Positions 37,585 to 49,964 of a stretch of 64,000 nt of DNA are shown here, in pieces (within the stretch, counting starts at the first letter, position 1; every line of letters begins with the position of its first letter). Below the pieces are notes generated by a model. The model did no database searches, was not told where the DNA came from, and saw only the letters and a program-made list of their open reading frames with translations. This stretch comes from Hybos culiciformis (lineage: Eukaryota > Arthropoda > Insecta > Diptera > Hybotidae), in contig OZ023273.1 in NCBI GenBank assembly GCA_964007475.1, positions 144,619,308 to 144,683,307 on the forward strand, in the 5' to 3' direction. The translations under genes were made by a program, and so were the position numbers.

Positions 37585-38027
37585 AACATAATCCTAAAGA
37601 ATCTTCTATTTTTTATATCTTCATGTTGGATTGATTTTTTTTTTTTTATTAAAACTGGAACAGAAATAGAGAAATTATTTTTTGAATATTGCGGTTCTTG
37701 TGTTCAAGAGTTAAAAAATAAAGCTAAAAAAAGTTTTTCATCTTTTTATAGTTTTTGTTATCATATCGGCTTGAACAAAACGTAAAGCATAAATAAACAT
37801 TATATTATGTGCTATTTTTTGTTTTTTTTTGGGTTTATCTCTCAAAAGCTGTTCTATATTGTTTGATACTATATACCTCTTTTTTTGTTCAACATTCTTC
37901 ATCTTTCAATTTACACTACAATTATATTTTAAACGTCAAATGAAAAGTTAGAAGCGAGGGTTAAAATCCGAAATTCAATATTTTTATACTTTAATTCATA
38001 AAAAAATCAAAAATTTTTAATATTAAA
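37585..38027. other. Non-coding, A+T-rich
   Basis: No gene, RNA or repeat family is visible; T runs and A+T-rich sequence only. Confidence 0.6.
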
Positions 38028-38204
38028 TTATCTATTAGTGTTTTTGGTCTCCGGGAAAACAAAAAAAAAATAGTGAAAAATTAAATCGATAATTCTGAAA
38101 TGTTTTATGTAAGGATTTTCGGATACGGAGTGCTTCATGGACCCCACATCATCACAGTGAATAGCTAATCCACGAAAACCGCGAAAAACCTCGGAAATTA
38201 TCAT
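38028..38204 (-). CDS. Small ORF of 58 codons, unassigned
   Basis: An ATG-started minus-strand frame ending in TAA, in a clear G+C-richer island within very A+T-rich DNA. It begins MIISEVFRGFRGLAIHCDDV, continues GSMKHSVSENPYIKHFRIID, then a T-run-encoded phenylalanine stretch and ends in FPETKNTNR. The complementary strand is also partly open, so frame alone is not proof. No signal peptide, domain or family is recognised. It could be a short gene, an exon, or part of an unrecognised repeat whose sequence happens to be open. Confidence 0.25.
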   Translation of the reverse strand: MIISEVFRGFRGLAIHCDDVGSMKHSVSENPYIKHFRIIDLIFHYFFFVFPETKNTNR

Positions 38205-39103
38205 TTGTCAGAATTGTTTAACGATTCCCTTCTGAATTATAAATTTTTTTAAACTATTTCAGAAACATGAATCATGAATGAAGGATTATAAAGTACTGTT
38301 TTATTTTTTAGACAAACATTTTTTTTTTTTAAATATTAAACTTTATACGCTTCCGAATATTGAATGTATTGAATTTGTATAAAATAAATTTCATATATCA
38401 ATTTAACATGAAATGTGCAAATAAAGTTATAACAAAAAAAAATGGTTTGACTTTATATATTTTTTTACTTGTATTCCATGTAAGCTCTTTTACATTGAGC
38501 TTATTTCTTCTTTTTTTTTTTAATTTATTATGTCAATCTCCTTCTTAAGGTTTTTTTTTTTTGTGTTTTCTTGAAAAATACCATGTATGTATTGTATATA
38601 GATAAATGTAATAGGAATATATATATAAAAATAACTCTTTTTTTTTTTCTATTTATAAATCTTCATATATGACAAACATTTTCAACTTAAAAGTGTATTT
38701 TGGGGTTAAATGCACTTTAACAGTTTTTTTCGTACATACATAGAAAAAATAAAATATAAATGTCAAGAAACACTACAAAAAGTTAAAAAACTTTAAAATA
38801 TTTTGAGATAAGACCAAAATATATATAAATACTATTATAGTATATTAAAAACTTATAATATTTAACAGAATTTTAGTAAAATATCTATACTATACTATTC
38901 AATATTGTTAAATGTACTGATATATTTGGGTTTTTTGTTTCCCGGAATAAATAAGATCCCTATAGAGAAGTTTAGAAGCAATGAAATTTAGTGTTAGTAT
39001 TTTTGACACGACCGTTTGATTTTGAGAAAAATAATTTAAAAATTTGAGAATTTAGTAGAACAATAAATATGAAGTTAAAAAAGCGAAAAACCAAACATGT
39101 CCT
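38205..39103. other. Non-coding, A+T-rich
   Basis: No supported gene. T runs, and TA-rich sequence around 38580-38900. The 86-codon minus-strand frame 38972-39232 runs into the terminal repeat of the next element and is not called. Confidence 0.6.
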
Positions 39104-39462
39104 ACTCTCTAAATAAATTTTGGCTAGAATCCCTAGCTTTGATCTAGTTAAACGATTTTTACTGGGAATTTCAATTATTAAAAATAGTTTTATAGTTTCA
39201 GAAGCTAGTTCACGCAAAAATCTAGTTCTCAAAAGCTAGATTTCTAGGTAAAATTTTACAAATTATTTACCGAACGTAGATTCCATTTCAGATCATTAAT
39301 ATTCCAGTTATTTTGGTAAACTAGATTACAAGAACGGAAATTTAAAACTAGAATATAGTTTTAAAATAGTTTTAGACAAATTTGAAAAATTATTAAAATC
39401 TAGTTTCTGCAATTATCATCTATTTCTCCTTGCTAGATTTCAATTATTGATACCAGATTTTT

Positions 39463-39533
39463 TTGCTGTCTTCGGGATTTGAACCTGCGTCCTTAGAATT
39501 GCAAATAACTAACACACCACAAAGAAAATGTGT
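39463..39533 (-). repeat. tRNA-derived (SINE-like) segment, minus strand
   Basis: Minus-strand counterpart: GTGGTGTGTTAG, TTTGCAATT, then B box GGTTCAAATCC and CCGAAGACAGC, alignable with the plus-strand segment (GTGGTAGTGTTGG, ATTGCAAA, GGTTCGAATCC, CGGAAGAAGGC). The upstream half of the A box is lost. Confidence 0.65.
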
Positions 39534-39579
39534 ATACCAAATTTATATTTTCTATTTTATGTACATTTTAAATTACAAT

Positions 39580-39650
39580 ACCGTAGCTGAGTGGTAGTGT
39601 TGGCGAATTGCAAAGTTAAAGAACCAGGTTCGAATCCGGAAGAAGGCGCA
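39580..39650 (+). repeat. tRNA-derived (SINE-like) segment, plus strand
   Basis: RNA polymerase III A box TAGCTGAGTGG and B box GGTTCGAATCC at normal tRNA spacing, with TTGCAAA where an anticodon loop would fall. The T stem and anticodon stem pair badly, so this is not a working tRNA. It could still act as a pol III promoter (inference). Confidence 0.7.
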
Positions 39651-39946
39651 AGAAATAAAATTAGAATTTAATATAAATCTAATAAAGAAATTGTAATAAA
39701 TAAAAAAAAATATTAGAATAATTTTTTTTTTTTTTTTTATAAAAAAAACTCACTAGATTCTAGTAAAAAAAAATGGAAGATCTAGCCTTGGTAACTAGAA
39801 TTCCACTAGGAATCTAGTTTGGCATTTTAACTAGAATCTAGGTAAATTTTGGAAGCTAGATTTCCAACTAGATCCTAGTTGCTCACAATCTAGTTGCTCA
39901 ATCTAGTTTTTTTACCCACAATCTAGCCAAAATTTATTTAGAGAGT

Positions 39947-40091
39947 AGTTCCCATGGATTGCAATGACATGATGGCTGTTTTCAAACAGAATTCGAATTT
40001 CAAGCAGAATTCGGAATTTCACTGATCAGTATCAAAAATTTCTACAGCTGATGAAGTGATTTTTTTTTAATAATTGTTGTTCCTTTTACAG
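39947..40091. other. Short non-coding gap
   Basis: Flank of the TIR element; contains a T run, then TTGTTGTTCCTTTTACAG, a good acceptor-like sequence for the next entry. Confidence 0.6.
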
Positions 40092-40192
40092 AAAAATTGC
40101 GTGAGTTGAATATGAAAAATAAAGCTGTATTAGCGCCAGAAACCGCTCATGTATATAAAGAAATTATATGGCATTTATATTTCGAACCATAA
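40092..40192 (+). CDS. Possible terminal exon, function unknown
   Basis: Immediately follows AATTGTTGTTCCTTTTACAG, a near-ideal insect-type acceptor. After two bases one frame is open for 32 codons to a TAA: KLRELNMKNKAVLAPETAHV, then YKEIIWHLYFEP. Composition is balanced and G+C is well above the flanks. It has no upstream ATG in frame near the acceptor, so it would be a last exon entered in phase 1. It starts 146 bp past the end of the 843-bp TIR element. No family recognised. Alternative: a fragment of an unrecognised transposon gene. Confidence 0.3.
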
Positions 40193-41854
40193 TTTTTCGT
40201 TAAACATATACATATATTTTTTATTTAAATAATCTTGAACTTATTGTTTAGTTCCAAAAAAAAAAAAAAATCGTAACATTTTCCCCAAAAAACTTTTTTA
40301 TTTTAATGCAAGAAAACAATCTTTGTACAAGTTATTTGCATTAATTTTTTTTTCTTGGTTTTTTTTTTTTTGTTATACATAATATAAATTTTTATTTTAG
40401 TGAAAAATTTTATGTCACACAAGTTTTTTTTTGTACACACTTTTTTGGGAAACATTTTAGTGAAGAAAAAAAAAAGTTTTATTCAAAAAAAGAAGAAACT
40501 AATTAAATTTCTTTCAGTAAAAAAAAAAAAAAAATAAAATACAAAAAATATTATGAACGCGGAAAACATATTTTTGACACATTAATACCATTTAAAAATG
40601 CAAAACATCAAGAAAACATTATATAAGACTAGTGTGCATTATATAATTCTGTCGGGTAGTTTTTATTTTTTAATTTTTGCTTTGTGATTAACATGTTTTT
40701 ATAATTTTTTTTTTTAATTTTTTTAATAACTACAATTTTTCCTTCATAACTTTGAAATTAAAAATATGACGTACAATATATCTTTTATAAATTCGCTTAA
40801 GCTTAGTGGATGTACATAACCATAGTTGTAGTTTTTAGGAAAATTCATTACTTTCACTTAATTCTTCTAAACAGATATTAAAAAAAAAAAAACAAAGAAT
40901 TGTTTTAAAATATTAATTTAATACTAAACTAAATTTTAACAACTTAAATAAGATAAAATACTTAGTGCAAAATATTTAAAAACAAATATACAAATATGTA
41001 TATAGATATTACAACCAAATATAGTATCTAAAAATGTTTAATTTATTGGACTTAAAGTGTTATTGATTGTTAAATATAAATAACAACAATATAAAAAAAA
41101 AAGTACTAATTTTCTTGTATAAATTGGTTCTTTGTCTTTTCTAATCCCATAAATATTCCTGAATTACATTTCCAATCTCAGTGAAAATGTTTTCACATTT
41201 TCTGATTTTTTTTTTTGCCTTGTTAAAAGAAAAGTCTTTTAAATTATTTGCCCCAGAAGAAGATGAAAAATAAAAAAAAAACAAAATAACTTTATATATA
41301 TGTATATTAAAGAAAAATGTAATATTGAGGGAAAATAGAAGAAAATTTAATAGTATTTCGTGTTATGGATTGGTAATGAGTTGATGGCATAAAAAGGCCA
41401 ATTTGAGGTAATAAATATTTTCTGTATTTTTTTTTGTGTTTTTTACTTAACAAGTTGTATACATTTTTTTTTCGGCAATTAAATTTAAGCTGTAAGTTTT
41501 TTATGTTTCAAGAGGCAGCTGATAAATTTGATAATTTTTATTACTCCTATTAAAATTCTGTATATAGGGAAACCATAAAAATATAAAAATATTTAAAAAA
41601 AAAACGTTTCAGAAAGAAAAAAAAAGTTTTTAAAGCTTTGATTTTTGATAATTTTGAACATAAAATCGTTAAATTTTTTATCTATCAATATACCTTGACA
41701 TTTGCTTTAACTATCTATTTGGTTTGAACATTAAGAGTTAAATTCGGTACAAAAAACCAAAAATATCAAAATGAACAAAAAATACCAATAAAAAATACAT
41801 AATAAAAATATCAAAAAATTAAATAAAAACGAGAATAAAACCCTTTTTCTCCAG
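40193..41854. other. Non-coding, homopolymer-rich
   Basis: A and T runs throughout. A plus-strand frame ending at 41271 reads KEKSFKLFAPEEDEK after a T run and could be a last exon, but the acceptor (TTGTTAAAAG) is weak. Confidence 0.5.
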
Positions 41855-41961
41855 AGATGACAACTTCATTTCGAAGTTGCACACTGGCACAATTCTGTTC
41901 TGTACAGAGAACACATATAAAATACTTCAACGACAGATTTCTATCTACGATATCTAACTAA
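41855..41961 (+). CDS. Possible coding exon with start codon
   Basis: Preceded by AAAACCCTTTTTCTCCAG, a strong acceptor. Two bases later an ATG opens a 34-codon frame to TAA: MTTSFRSCTLAQFCSVQRTH, then IKYFNDRFLSTISN. The segment is roughly twice as G+C-rich as its surroundings and contains no homopolymers. It could be the single coding exon of a tiny gene with a spliced leader exon, or the last exon of a larger one (the frame is open from the acceptor). An internal CAACTTC...GAAGTTG inverted pair is present. No family is recognised; the product would be short, with no signal peptide or domain visible. Confidence 0.33.
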
Positions 41962-43652
41962 AGTCTTTCGCGAATTATTTACATTATCGATAGGAAAAAT
42001 TATATGAATACCCTATTTTCAAATTTTATTTTATTAAAATTCTACAAAATTTGAATTTTAAAATTTCAATACAATGAAAAGTATAAATATTTTATGATGG
42101 ATCTTAATTTATAAGATCTCCCTAAATTGGTTAATTTTTATTAACAGCAATTGAATGAAGTTAGATTTGTTCAAGTTGTTTATTGTTTGTAATTGGTAAC
42201 ATTATTTTTTAGAGCTGTTGAGGAAATTACAAATAGTTAATTTTGGATTTTAAAACAAAATTATATGAAAAAAAAAAGATTTTTTTTTTTTCGGTTCCTT
42301 CAATTTCCATGTTTTTACAAGATAATATTTAAGTCAAATCCTGTGGAAGAATGAGAATAAAATTGTATATATTATAAATACCATTTTACCACTCTAATTT
42401 AGTTTTGTTATGCCCACAATAAATCTATAGGATTGTTTAACATTTTGATAATTTAAAGAAAGCTTGATGATGGATAACAATAATAAAATTATATTTTATT
42501 AGTGAATTATTAGGTTAAATTTTCAATAATTTATTTTTTTTTTGGAAAATAACTATGTATATGCACATATATCTCGTAAGGACAAAGATTAATGATTTCT
42601 TCAAAATTTAAATTGATTTCCCTCATATGAAACTTAAGTGGATATACATTAATACATGATAGATGAAAATGAAATAATTAATAAAGATTTTTTATTATGA
42701 CTTAATAAGAAATCAATTAATTGTAAGCTCTATAACCAGATCCGATGAAGTTATAATATTTTAATTTCCTAACAGAGGTGTTAATGAAGCTGTATATCTT
42801 GTACCGTGACACAAGTTTATGAGTTGATACAACTAACCCTATACTCATTACTAGGATCGTTGCTTAATGTCAAATTAATATTTGTTAATATTTTCTTACT
42901 TCATTAGAAACATTTCTTTTTCGTGAATGAAAATTTTTGATCTTTCACTAATATTTTAATAGTAAAGAATTCTACAAATTATTAAATTATATTAAGTAGA
43001 CGCATATTATCGTGAAAGGAAATTTACAAAGTTACGAATAATTTATATTTCCATTTGTGGTTAATTTAATCTAAATCATTCGATGACTTAATTATTTTTG
43101 TTTCTTGGTTGGTGAAGAAAAAGTTTCAAAAATTCAAGTTGGTAAATAAATAAGTATATACATAGTTATTAGAACATATTTTCGAAGGCTCATTAATTTA
43201 ATGAAAATTAAAAAAAATAATGAGTTTCTTTACCGACGTATACTAATTTTTGTTCAAAATAAAAATGTAGTGTATATTTAAAGATTTAAGAAAAGAATTT
43301 TTTATAATAAAAGTTAAATTTTCTTAATTACATTATTTATTTAATTTTTAATTGGTTTTTTTTATATATGAAAATTTTTAATATATATTTATAGAGATAT
43401 TAGGTAAATTAATTAGGATGCTGATTTGTCAAAATCATAATTTACTACAGCTCCGTTTGATGTTTTAAGAGTTTCATAACCATTATAGATATCGACTCAA
43501 ATATGCATTTTTTTAAATACATTTGTTTATTGTCTGTATTATGAACTTAATGATATTTCTGTATGCGTCACTTAAAATTTTTTTTCAGGATTACGATAAA
43601 ATTAATTGGTAATAGTTAATATTTGTTTAAAGAAAATAAAAAAAATGTATAT

Positions 43653-43655
<3 letters not shown>
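41962..43655. other. Non-coding, A+T-rich
   Basis: A possible short exon at 42776-42822 (+) follows TTTAATTTCCTAACAG and reads VLMKLYILYRDTSL to a stop, or GVNEAVYLVP in the other open frame. At 43590 a TTTTTTTTCAG site precedes GATTACGATAAAATTAATTG and a GTAATA donor, too short to judge. Confidence 0.5.

Positions 43656-43691
<36 letters not shown>
43656..43691. repeat. (TA)n microsatellite
   Basis: About 18 uninterrupted TA units. Confidence 0.95.
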
Positions 43692-43693
<2 letters not shown>

Positions 43694-46600
43694 TCTTGTA
43701 AATGCTACAAGACGTTATTTTTACTTTCCACGGTTCGTTTGCATAAATAAATGCAAATCTTTAAATAAAGTGTAAGTGTATACCATCTGGATTTTTGTTA
43801 AATTAAGGATATTTCTTTTGCAATGGAAGTTCTTAAAAAAAAATGTCAACAATTTTTATTTCGCTATTAAATTTATTTTTCTCGGTTCGCATATTAAATT
43901 GTTGTATAATTTAATACCAAGAAACCATCATTTTATGGTTAAAAATGAAAAAGCCAAAATAAAATCTATTTAAAGCTAAATTTTTGTACAAAATTTCTCA
44001 CAAATAAAGTCAAAAAAAAAAAATATTCAAGGAAAAACAAAAAAAAAAAGGCTTCATACATAATAGTTAAGAAAAACGAAATGAAAATAATGAAACAGAC
44101 AATTATTTTTGGCAGAAATATTGTTATGTTCCTATGTATATAATTTTAAGGAAAAATAAACAAAAAATTCCAAGGTAGGTATATACTGTATGTATTACAA
44201 TTGTACATATTATTATTATTATTATTATTTTTTTTTTTCAAAATTCATTCGAAGAAAATCATATCTACATTTAAATATTTTATAATCTCGACAAAAAAAG
44301 TAAAGAAATAAAAAAAAAGAAAATATATGTTTGCATAATTAAAAATTTTCTTTAACCGTTTTACGTTGTTATTCTTTTTTTTTATTTTTTAATTATTATT
44401 TTATATTTAAAATTGTTATTTAATTGCAATATTCTGAAATTGAATCGTTAACTAGTATAGTTTTATATTATATATATAATATATAAGTAGTTTTATATAT
44501 TGGAAAAAGCGAGAACAATGTTTTTATATAAATTAAAAAAAAAAAAGCAAGTAAAAATTGTAAATAAAACTTTTCTTTTTCCACTGAATAATTTAAATAA
44601 TCAAGAAAATTTTATGGTTTTAAAATCAATTTAAAGTTTCTTTTACGTTTATGTTACACATAAATTGATGCCAGAAGGAAAATGTTCAATTAATTTGTAT
44701 TACATAAAAACTTTTACCACCAAATATAGTACAAAAAAAAAGAAGAAAATTCATTCATTATTCGAATTTATAAATGAAAAATTGTATTCAGGCATTTTAT
44801 GAAGAATATTCTTTATATAGGGTTTTATTCTATATTCAAAATACACATTTAAATAATCAAGAAGAAGCCTGTTTTTAAAAAAATATTAATTAAAAAAAAA
44901 AATGTATTGTTAAAATTGCTTAAAACTATATTTATTGGACATTAAACTTTTAGATAAAGGTTTTAGAATTAAGTAATATTTTTTTTTGTAAGTATAATCA
45001 AACTACAAACAACACATAGCTGCCGCTCATCCATATCTGATACTTTTTATTTTTTAAATATATTTGCTCAAATGAACTTGCAGTAATATTTGACATAAAA
45101 CATTCAAAAACTGATATTCTTCGCTAGAAAGAACATAAAAACTAAAATTTTGCTAAATTTCGACGAGTAATTATATATTATATATAATAATAATAAATGC
45201 AAGATTTTTAGCACATACTGTCAGAAAATTATGAAGACTTATAAACTTTTTGCTATATTTTATAAATGGTTTTAAAACTAGTTTTTTTTTTTTTTAATTT
45301 TGTATATTCTGTATTGAAAAAGACACTGTTTAATTATAGTTTTATTTGATAATTGGGTTAAAAACATTTATTAACGAGATTTTTAGAAAGCTGAAAGAAT
45401 CTTTTAAATAGATTTGGATTTTTAAATAGAATGGATTTTCAATGGAAAAATATCCAAAAAATTGTGGGCATATAAACGATGAAATTTTTAATACTCCAAA
45501 ATATTTATAAATATTTTTTATGAATTTTTTCTCTTCTCACAACATGTTTATAGGTCAGCTGTTTAATATATTTTTTTTCTTTGTATGTTCAACGCCGGCC
45601 GTAATTATATATATATGACGACAAAAATCATTAATAAATAAATCTAAAAATTTTAGTGTTTTCTTCACAATAATGTCAAACTTATGTATTTATTTATTTA
45701 TTTTTTTTTTTGCCTCCCTTTCAATATGTCATGAATGATATACCAAAAATTCTTAAATATCTTCAACAAAATGTTAACAACTTATAAGAAAAAAAAAAAA
45801 TAATAAGAATTATTCATCCTTAAGTCACATTTAAATCTCTCAATTTTCTTCTTTTTTTTTTTTCTATTTTCCGGAAGGAATTTATGCCAAAAAAAAAAAA
45901 AGAAAGAAAATTTTTTTTTTCAGATATTTTTTTTTTTGCCTTAAAAAGGTGCTGGTTGATAAAAAAATATATATACATGCATATAAGTATATATTTAAAG
46001 TTAAAGAAAAGGCAAAGAAAAAAAAAAAGTGGACAAAAAATGGATTTTCAATGGAAAAATAATCCGATTATTAATATTTTTTAATATTAATAATGAAAGA
46101 GATGAGAATAACATAAAAAAAAAAAAAAAACGAAATTTGTGTTACCAAAGTGAACATAAAATAGTAGAAAAAAAAAAAAAAAAAAAAACAGAAACGAAAA
46201 TCAATTTGACTTTGTACAGAAAATTCAGTAAAAATCCCTTGAAAAATCTTTTCTTTTTTTTTTTTTACAGAAAATTATTAATTTTACTTTTTCTTTCAAT
46301 TTTCTTACAAAAAAAAAAAAAGGAAAATAAAGATAATATTTTTTTTTTTTTGAGAGAAAAACTTAGAAACGTTTTTATGCCTTAATTTAATTTTTTTTTT
46401 TTTTTTTTGTTCACCCTCCAGGGAAAATTTTTGATATTTTCATTTAATACAAAAAAAAAAGAAAAATAAAAATTACATTTTTAAAAGCCATTTTGGGAAT
46501 CTTTTTTTTTTTTTTTTTTTAACGTGATGGTTTAAATCTGGTTATCATCAAAATTAAGTGATAATTGAATTGTTGGGCGGATATTAAAAAAAATTATCTA

Positions 46601-48240
46601 TTTGAGTTTTATTTTTATTTTAACTTTTTTCTCTCTAGATATAATATTCTGAATAAATTAATAATAAAAAAATAAATATAAAAAAAAAACATTTTTAAAA
46701 TAAAATTGATTTTTAAAATCATTTAATTTATTTAAGGGAATTAAATTTCAAGATATACATATACACGCATTATAAATTTATCTATAATATATAGTGCAAG
46801 CGATATTTATGTACATATAAAATTTTTTTTGGGACAGAGTAATAAAATTATTTGCTTTTAATTTGTACAAATTATAATATTATGTTCTTTTTATGTTTTT
46901 TTTTTTTTTTAATTTTTATATTAATAATGAAAATCGGAAAATTTTTATATAATATTCGAAGTGTAAAATAATAATAAAAATAATAATAAAAAAAATTTAT
47001 GATCCAATCTAAAAGAAATAATTAATTTTTCTGTAATTTAATGATATATTAAAATAAAAATAAATTAATAATTTTTAATTGATGTGCGTATATAAGTTTG
47101 ATGAGCTAAGTAAGTTAAAATAAATATTTGAATTTTTGGCGCCAAAAATATTTTAGTTTTATTTAACTTTTATATATATATATATATATATTTGGCATAT
47201 CAATTTTAAATGCCAGAAAAATTTTAACTAATTGAAAAATTTCAAAAAAAAAAAAAATTGTCTGAATGGTTCGTGTAATCTAAATAACTTTTAAAAGTTC
47301 AAAAAATTATAAATGATGATGTAAAATATTCTTTGGAAAGAAATGAATTTTTCTACAATTTGGTATCTAAATTTGATTTTTCAAAATATTTTCAATCAGG
47401 TACTGTGGATTAGAGTTTCCATCCCGGGATTTCCTGGAAAATTTAATTTAAGTAAAAAAAATCTATTTCACTGTAATATCAATTAACATTTTATATAAAG
47501 AAAATTACATAAAAGTACACGTTTTAAATTTTATTTAGTACATGATTTTAGTAAAACATAATTGGCAATAATTTTTTACACATCATTTTTGGGCCAGCAA
47601 ATACCATTTAGACTGGTTGAATATCTCGCCCAACTGAAAACTTTAAATTGAAAACAAAATACTCAAAAATCAATTAATTGCACATAAGATTGAATTTTCA
47701 ATTAAAATTTCTTGAAAGAAATTGACATGAATTTTATGTATACATTCAATTTAAACTCAAATTTATTTTACTTTAAAATGATTCGCGCACAAAAATAACT
47801 AGTTATTCAAAGTTTTTAATCGAATTAATTAAGAGAATTAAATTTTTTTTTTTTTGGATATAAATAATTTTCTAGTTATATTCATTCCATGAAATATTAA
47901 TTTATAAGTTTTTTTTACGACAGTAAAAAAATAGTCCTTGAAAACCAAAATATCCTTTCGAAAGAAGTTATCATAATAATATACTCAAATTAACATAAGA
48001 AAAAAAAAATTTTTTCTTTTTCTTTTAATAAATTTAATAAGTATATGTATTATTTATATTTATATTTATTTAATGCCCAAAAATATTATGTTTTTCTCTT
48101 TTAATTTTTTTTCTTTGCAAACTTTTACAAAAACTCAAATTACTTTTATTTCATTGTGTAATAAAAACTTTTTTTTTTTTTTTGTTGTACCGTAGTAATT
48201 TAGTTTTAGGTGTAATTATAGCCATATCAAGTCAAATTAA
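43692..48240. other. Non-coding, extreme homopolymer content
   Basis: Among the most homopolymer-rich parts, with A or T runs of 18-21 bases at 46168-46188, 46391-46408 and 46502-46520. Open frames here (45884-46084, 46029-46385) are poly-lysine or poly-phenylalanine artefacts. TAGAGTTTCCATCCCGGGAT at 47411-47430 looks like a lone hAT terminus; no partner was found. Confidence 0.6.
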
Positions 48241-49964
48241 AATTTTGTTAGGTTTAGAAAAAGAATTTTGTGTCCTTATGTGAATTATACTAATCAATGT
48301 TATACTTTTGGAGTACAAAGTAAATTATATTTTTGCGGTCAATTATTATTTGTTAATTCTTCAGATAACTTTATAAACAACATTAGAGTGATTCAAACGT
48401 TTTTTTTGGGACATTGTTGTACTCTATCTAGCACTAAAGCAAATTTTGAGACTTTAGACACTTTTTTTGTCGTCTTATTGCATTCAAGATCCTAAAGATT
48501 TTTTTTTGTTTCACTTAAATTCTAATTTCTAACTGAACGCTCTTCTTTTTGTTAAACATATCTTAAAGATTTCTAAGCTTTGGAAATTTTGAGCAGGTTT
48601 TGAAATGTTCAAAATTGTATGTTAAATAAAATGAGAATCATAACAGAAATATCTGTTATATAGTTTTCTGTAAAAAAAATAAATTGAAAATTTATACTTA
48701 ATTGGTTCCAAATGCAATTACCTAGACTAATATTATCTAGATTCAAAGATATAAACTTTTTTGGTAGTAAAAAAAATTATTTTGCCCCAACTGGAAATAT
48801 ATTTTAATATATTTGTTGCTTTTTTTTCTGTTTTTTTTTTATCTTATAGTCTTTATGTGGATACACAATTTGAAAATGTGGCAAATGTGGTAAATGTAAA
48901 TATAGTTTTCTTCCAAATGATTTGTACATTATTTTTGTTATTTACTATTTACGTTTTACTGGAACAAACATATGTAGTATATATTAATATTGCATGAATC
49001 TTGCACTTACAACATTATTTTGTTATTTTACTTTATCTGCCTTTACAAATAAAATTAAATTTGAATAATACTTGTTTAAGTAATATAAGGTGTGTCTTTT
49101 TGGTAACGACTAGAAAAAAAAAATACGTATAAAGCCCTAGATTTCAATAAAGAAAATTTTTTGGTCGAGTAGGTTTACATTTTATAGATTAAGGTTTTTT
49201 TTTATCATTGGATATTTTAATAGCATACCATTATATGCGCGTGTATGTTAACTGTAGAACAGTCAATTCAGTTTTGACATAGGTACTGTGTACAAAATTA
49301 GTTTCAAAAATATTGCGATGAAAAAGAAATGAGAAACATTTTTCAGCTAACTAGAATAATGTAATACTCTGTAACGATAAATTAACCAACGTTTTGACTT
49401 TTATTAAGAGTTCAACACGGCTTGTATTGATTGAGTATAGTTACTCAATAAATGCAATCTGAGTACTGTGAACGGCTTAAGTAAAATAGACGAAGGGTTC
49501 GTAAATGGTTAATTGATTTATCAGTTCAGCGTGTTTTATAATTTATTTAAAAAGGTAGGGATCCATTATTCCAAATAATGAAAATTGAACAAATCTTTTT
49601 TCATAATTTGTAATTGCAAGATGAAAAGGAAAGAGTCTATGATCTCCATTATTAACAAATAATCGATACATTCAAATTTATAGCACCATGGTCTGAACCT
49701 TTATTTTTATCTTTGTTTTCTGTCCAATTGCCTCAATTTAATAAAATAAATAAATAAAAAAATATCTAAATTACGTGATTGTAATATTTATACAAAATAA
49801 TTTCTTGTAAATCATTTATTTTAAATAGATATTTTTTTTTAAAACATTTTTAAATGGGAATAATTTTTTTCAGCAAAAAACAAATGCGTTAAATTGTACG
49901 AGTGACTATTATTAGTGAACATAAGAAATGTATTTCATATTTTTTTGTTGTAGGCTTTATTTAG
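48241..49964. other. Mostly non-coding; one long open frame
   Basis: 48241-48495 (+) is stop-free for 85 codons, unusually rich in cysteine and poor in lysine (contains CPYVNYTNQCYTFGVQSK), but has no in-frame ATG and no clear acceptor or donor; about two such runs are expected by chance in a window of this composition. At about 49400-49512 the minus strand is open and includes NPSSILLKPFTVLRLHLLSN. Neither is assigned. Confidence 0.45.

Larger units (their letters stand above)
39104..39946. mobile_element. TIR element with opposed tRNA-like segments
   Basis: An 843-bp element with perfect 25-bp terminal inverted repeats (39104-39128 and 39922-39946, starting ACTCTCTAAATAAATTTTGG). Both arms are rich in CTAGATT/AATCTAG words. 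The middle carries two opposed tRNA-like segments around an axis near 39540. The plus-strand one has an A box TAGCTGAGTGG (39584-39594) and a perfect B box GGTTCGAATCC (39627-39637), 32 bp apart. The minus-strand one has a B box GGTTCAAATCC (39475-39485) and a degenerate A box. No transposase frame. Similarity may extend outward (CATG..CTACTCTCT on both sides), so the true ends and duplication are unsure. Confidence 0.85.

Noticed and set aside
39584..39650. Functional tRNA gene
   Set aside because: A and B boxes are present but the T and anticodon stems do not pair properly, and it sits inside a transposable element with an inverted counterpart.
46029..46385. 118-codon plus-strand frame, the longest started frame
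   Set aside because: Translation of A and T homopolymers (K and F runs); no protein-like composition.
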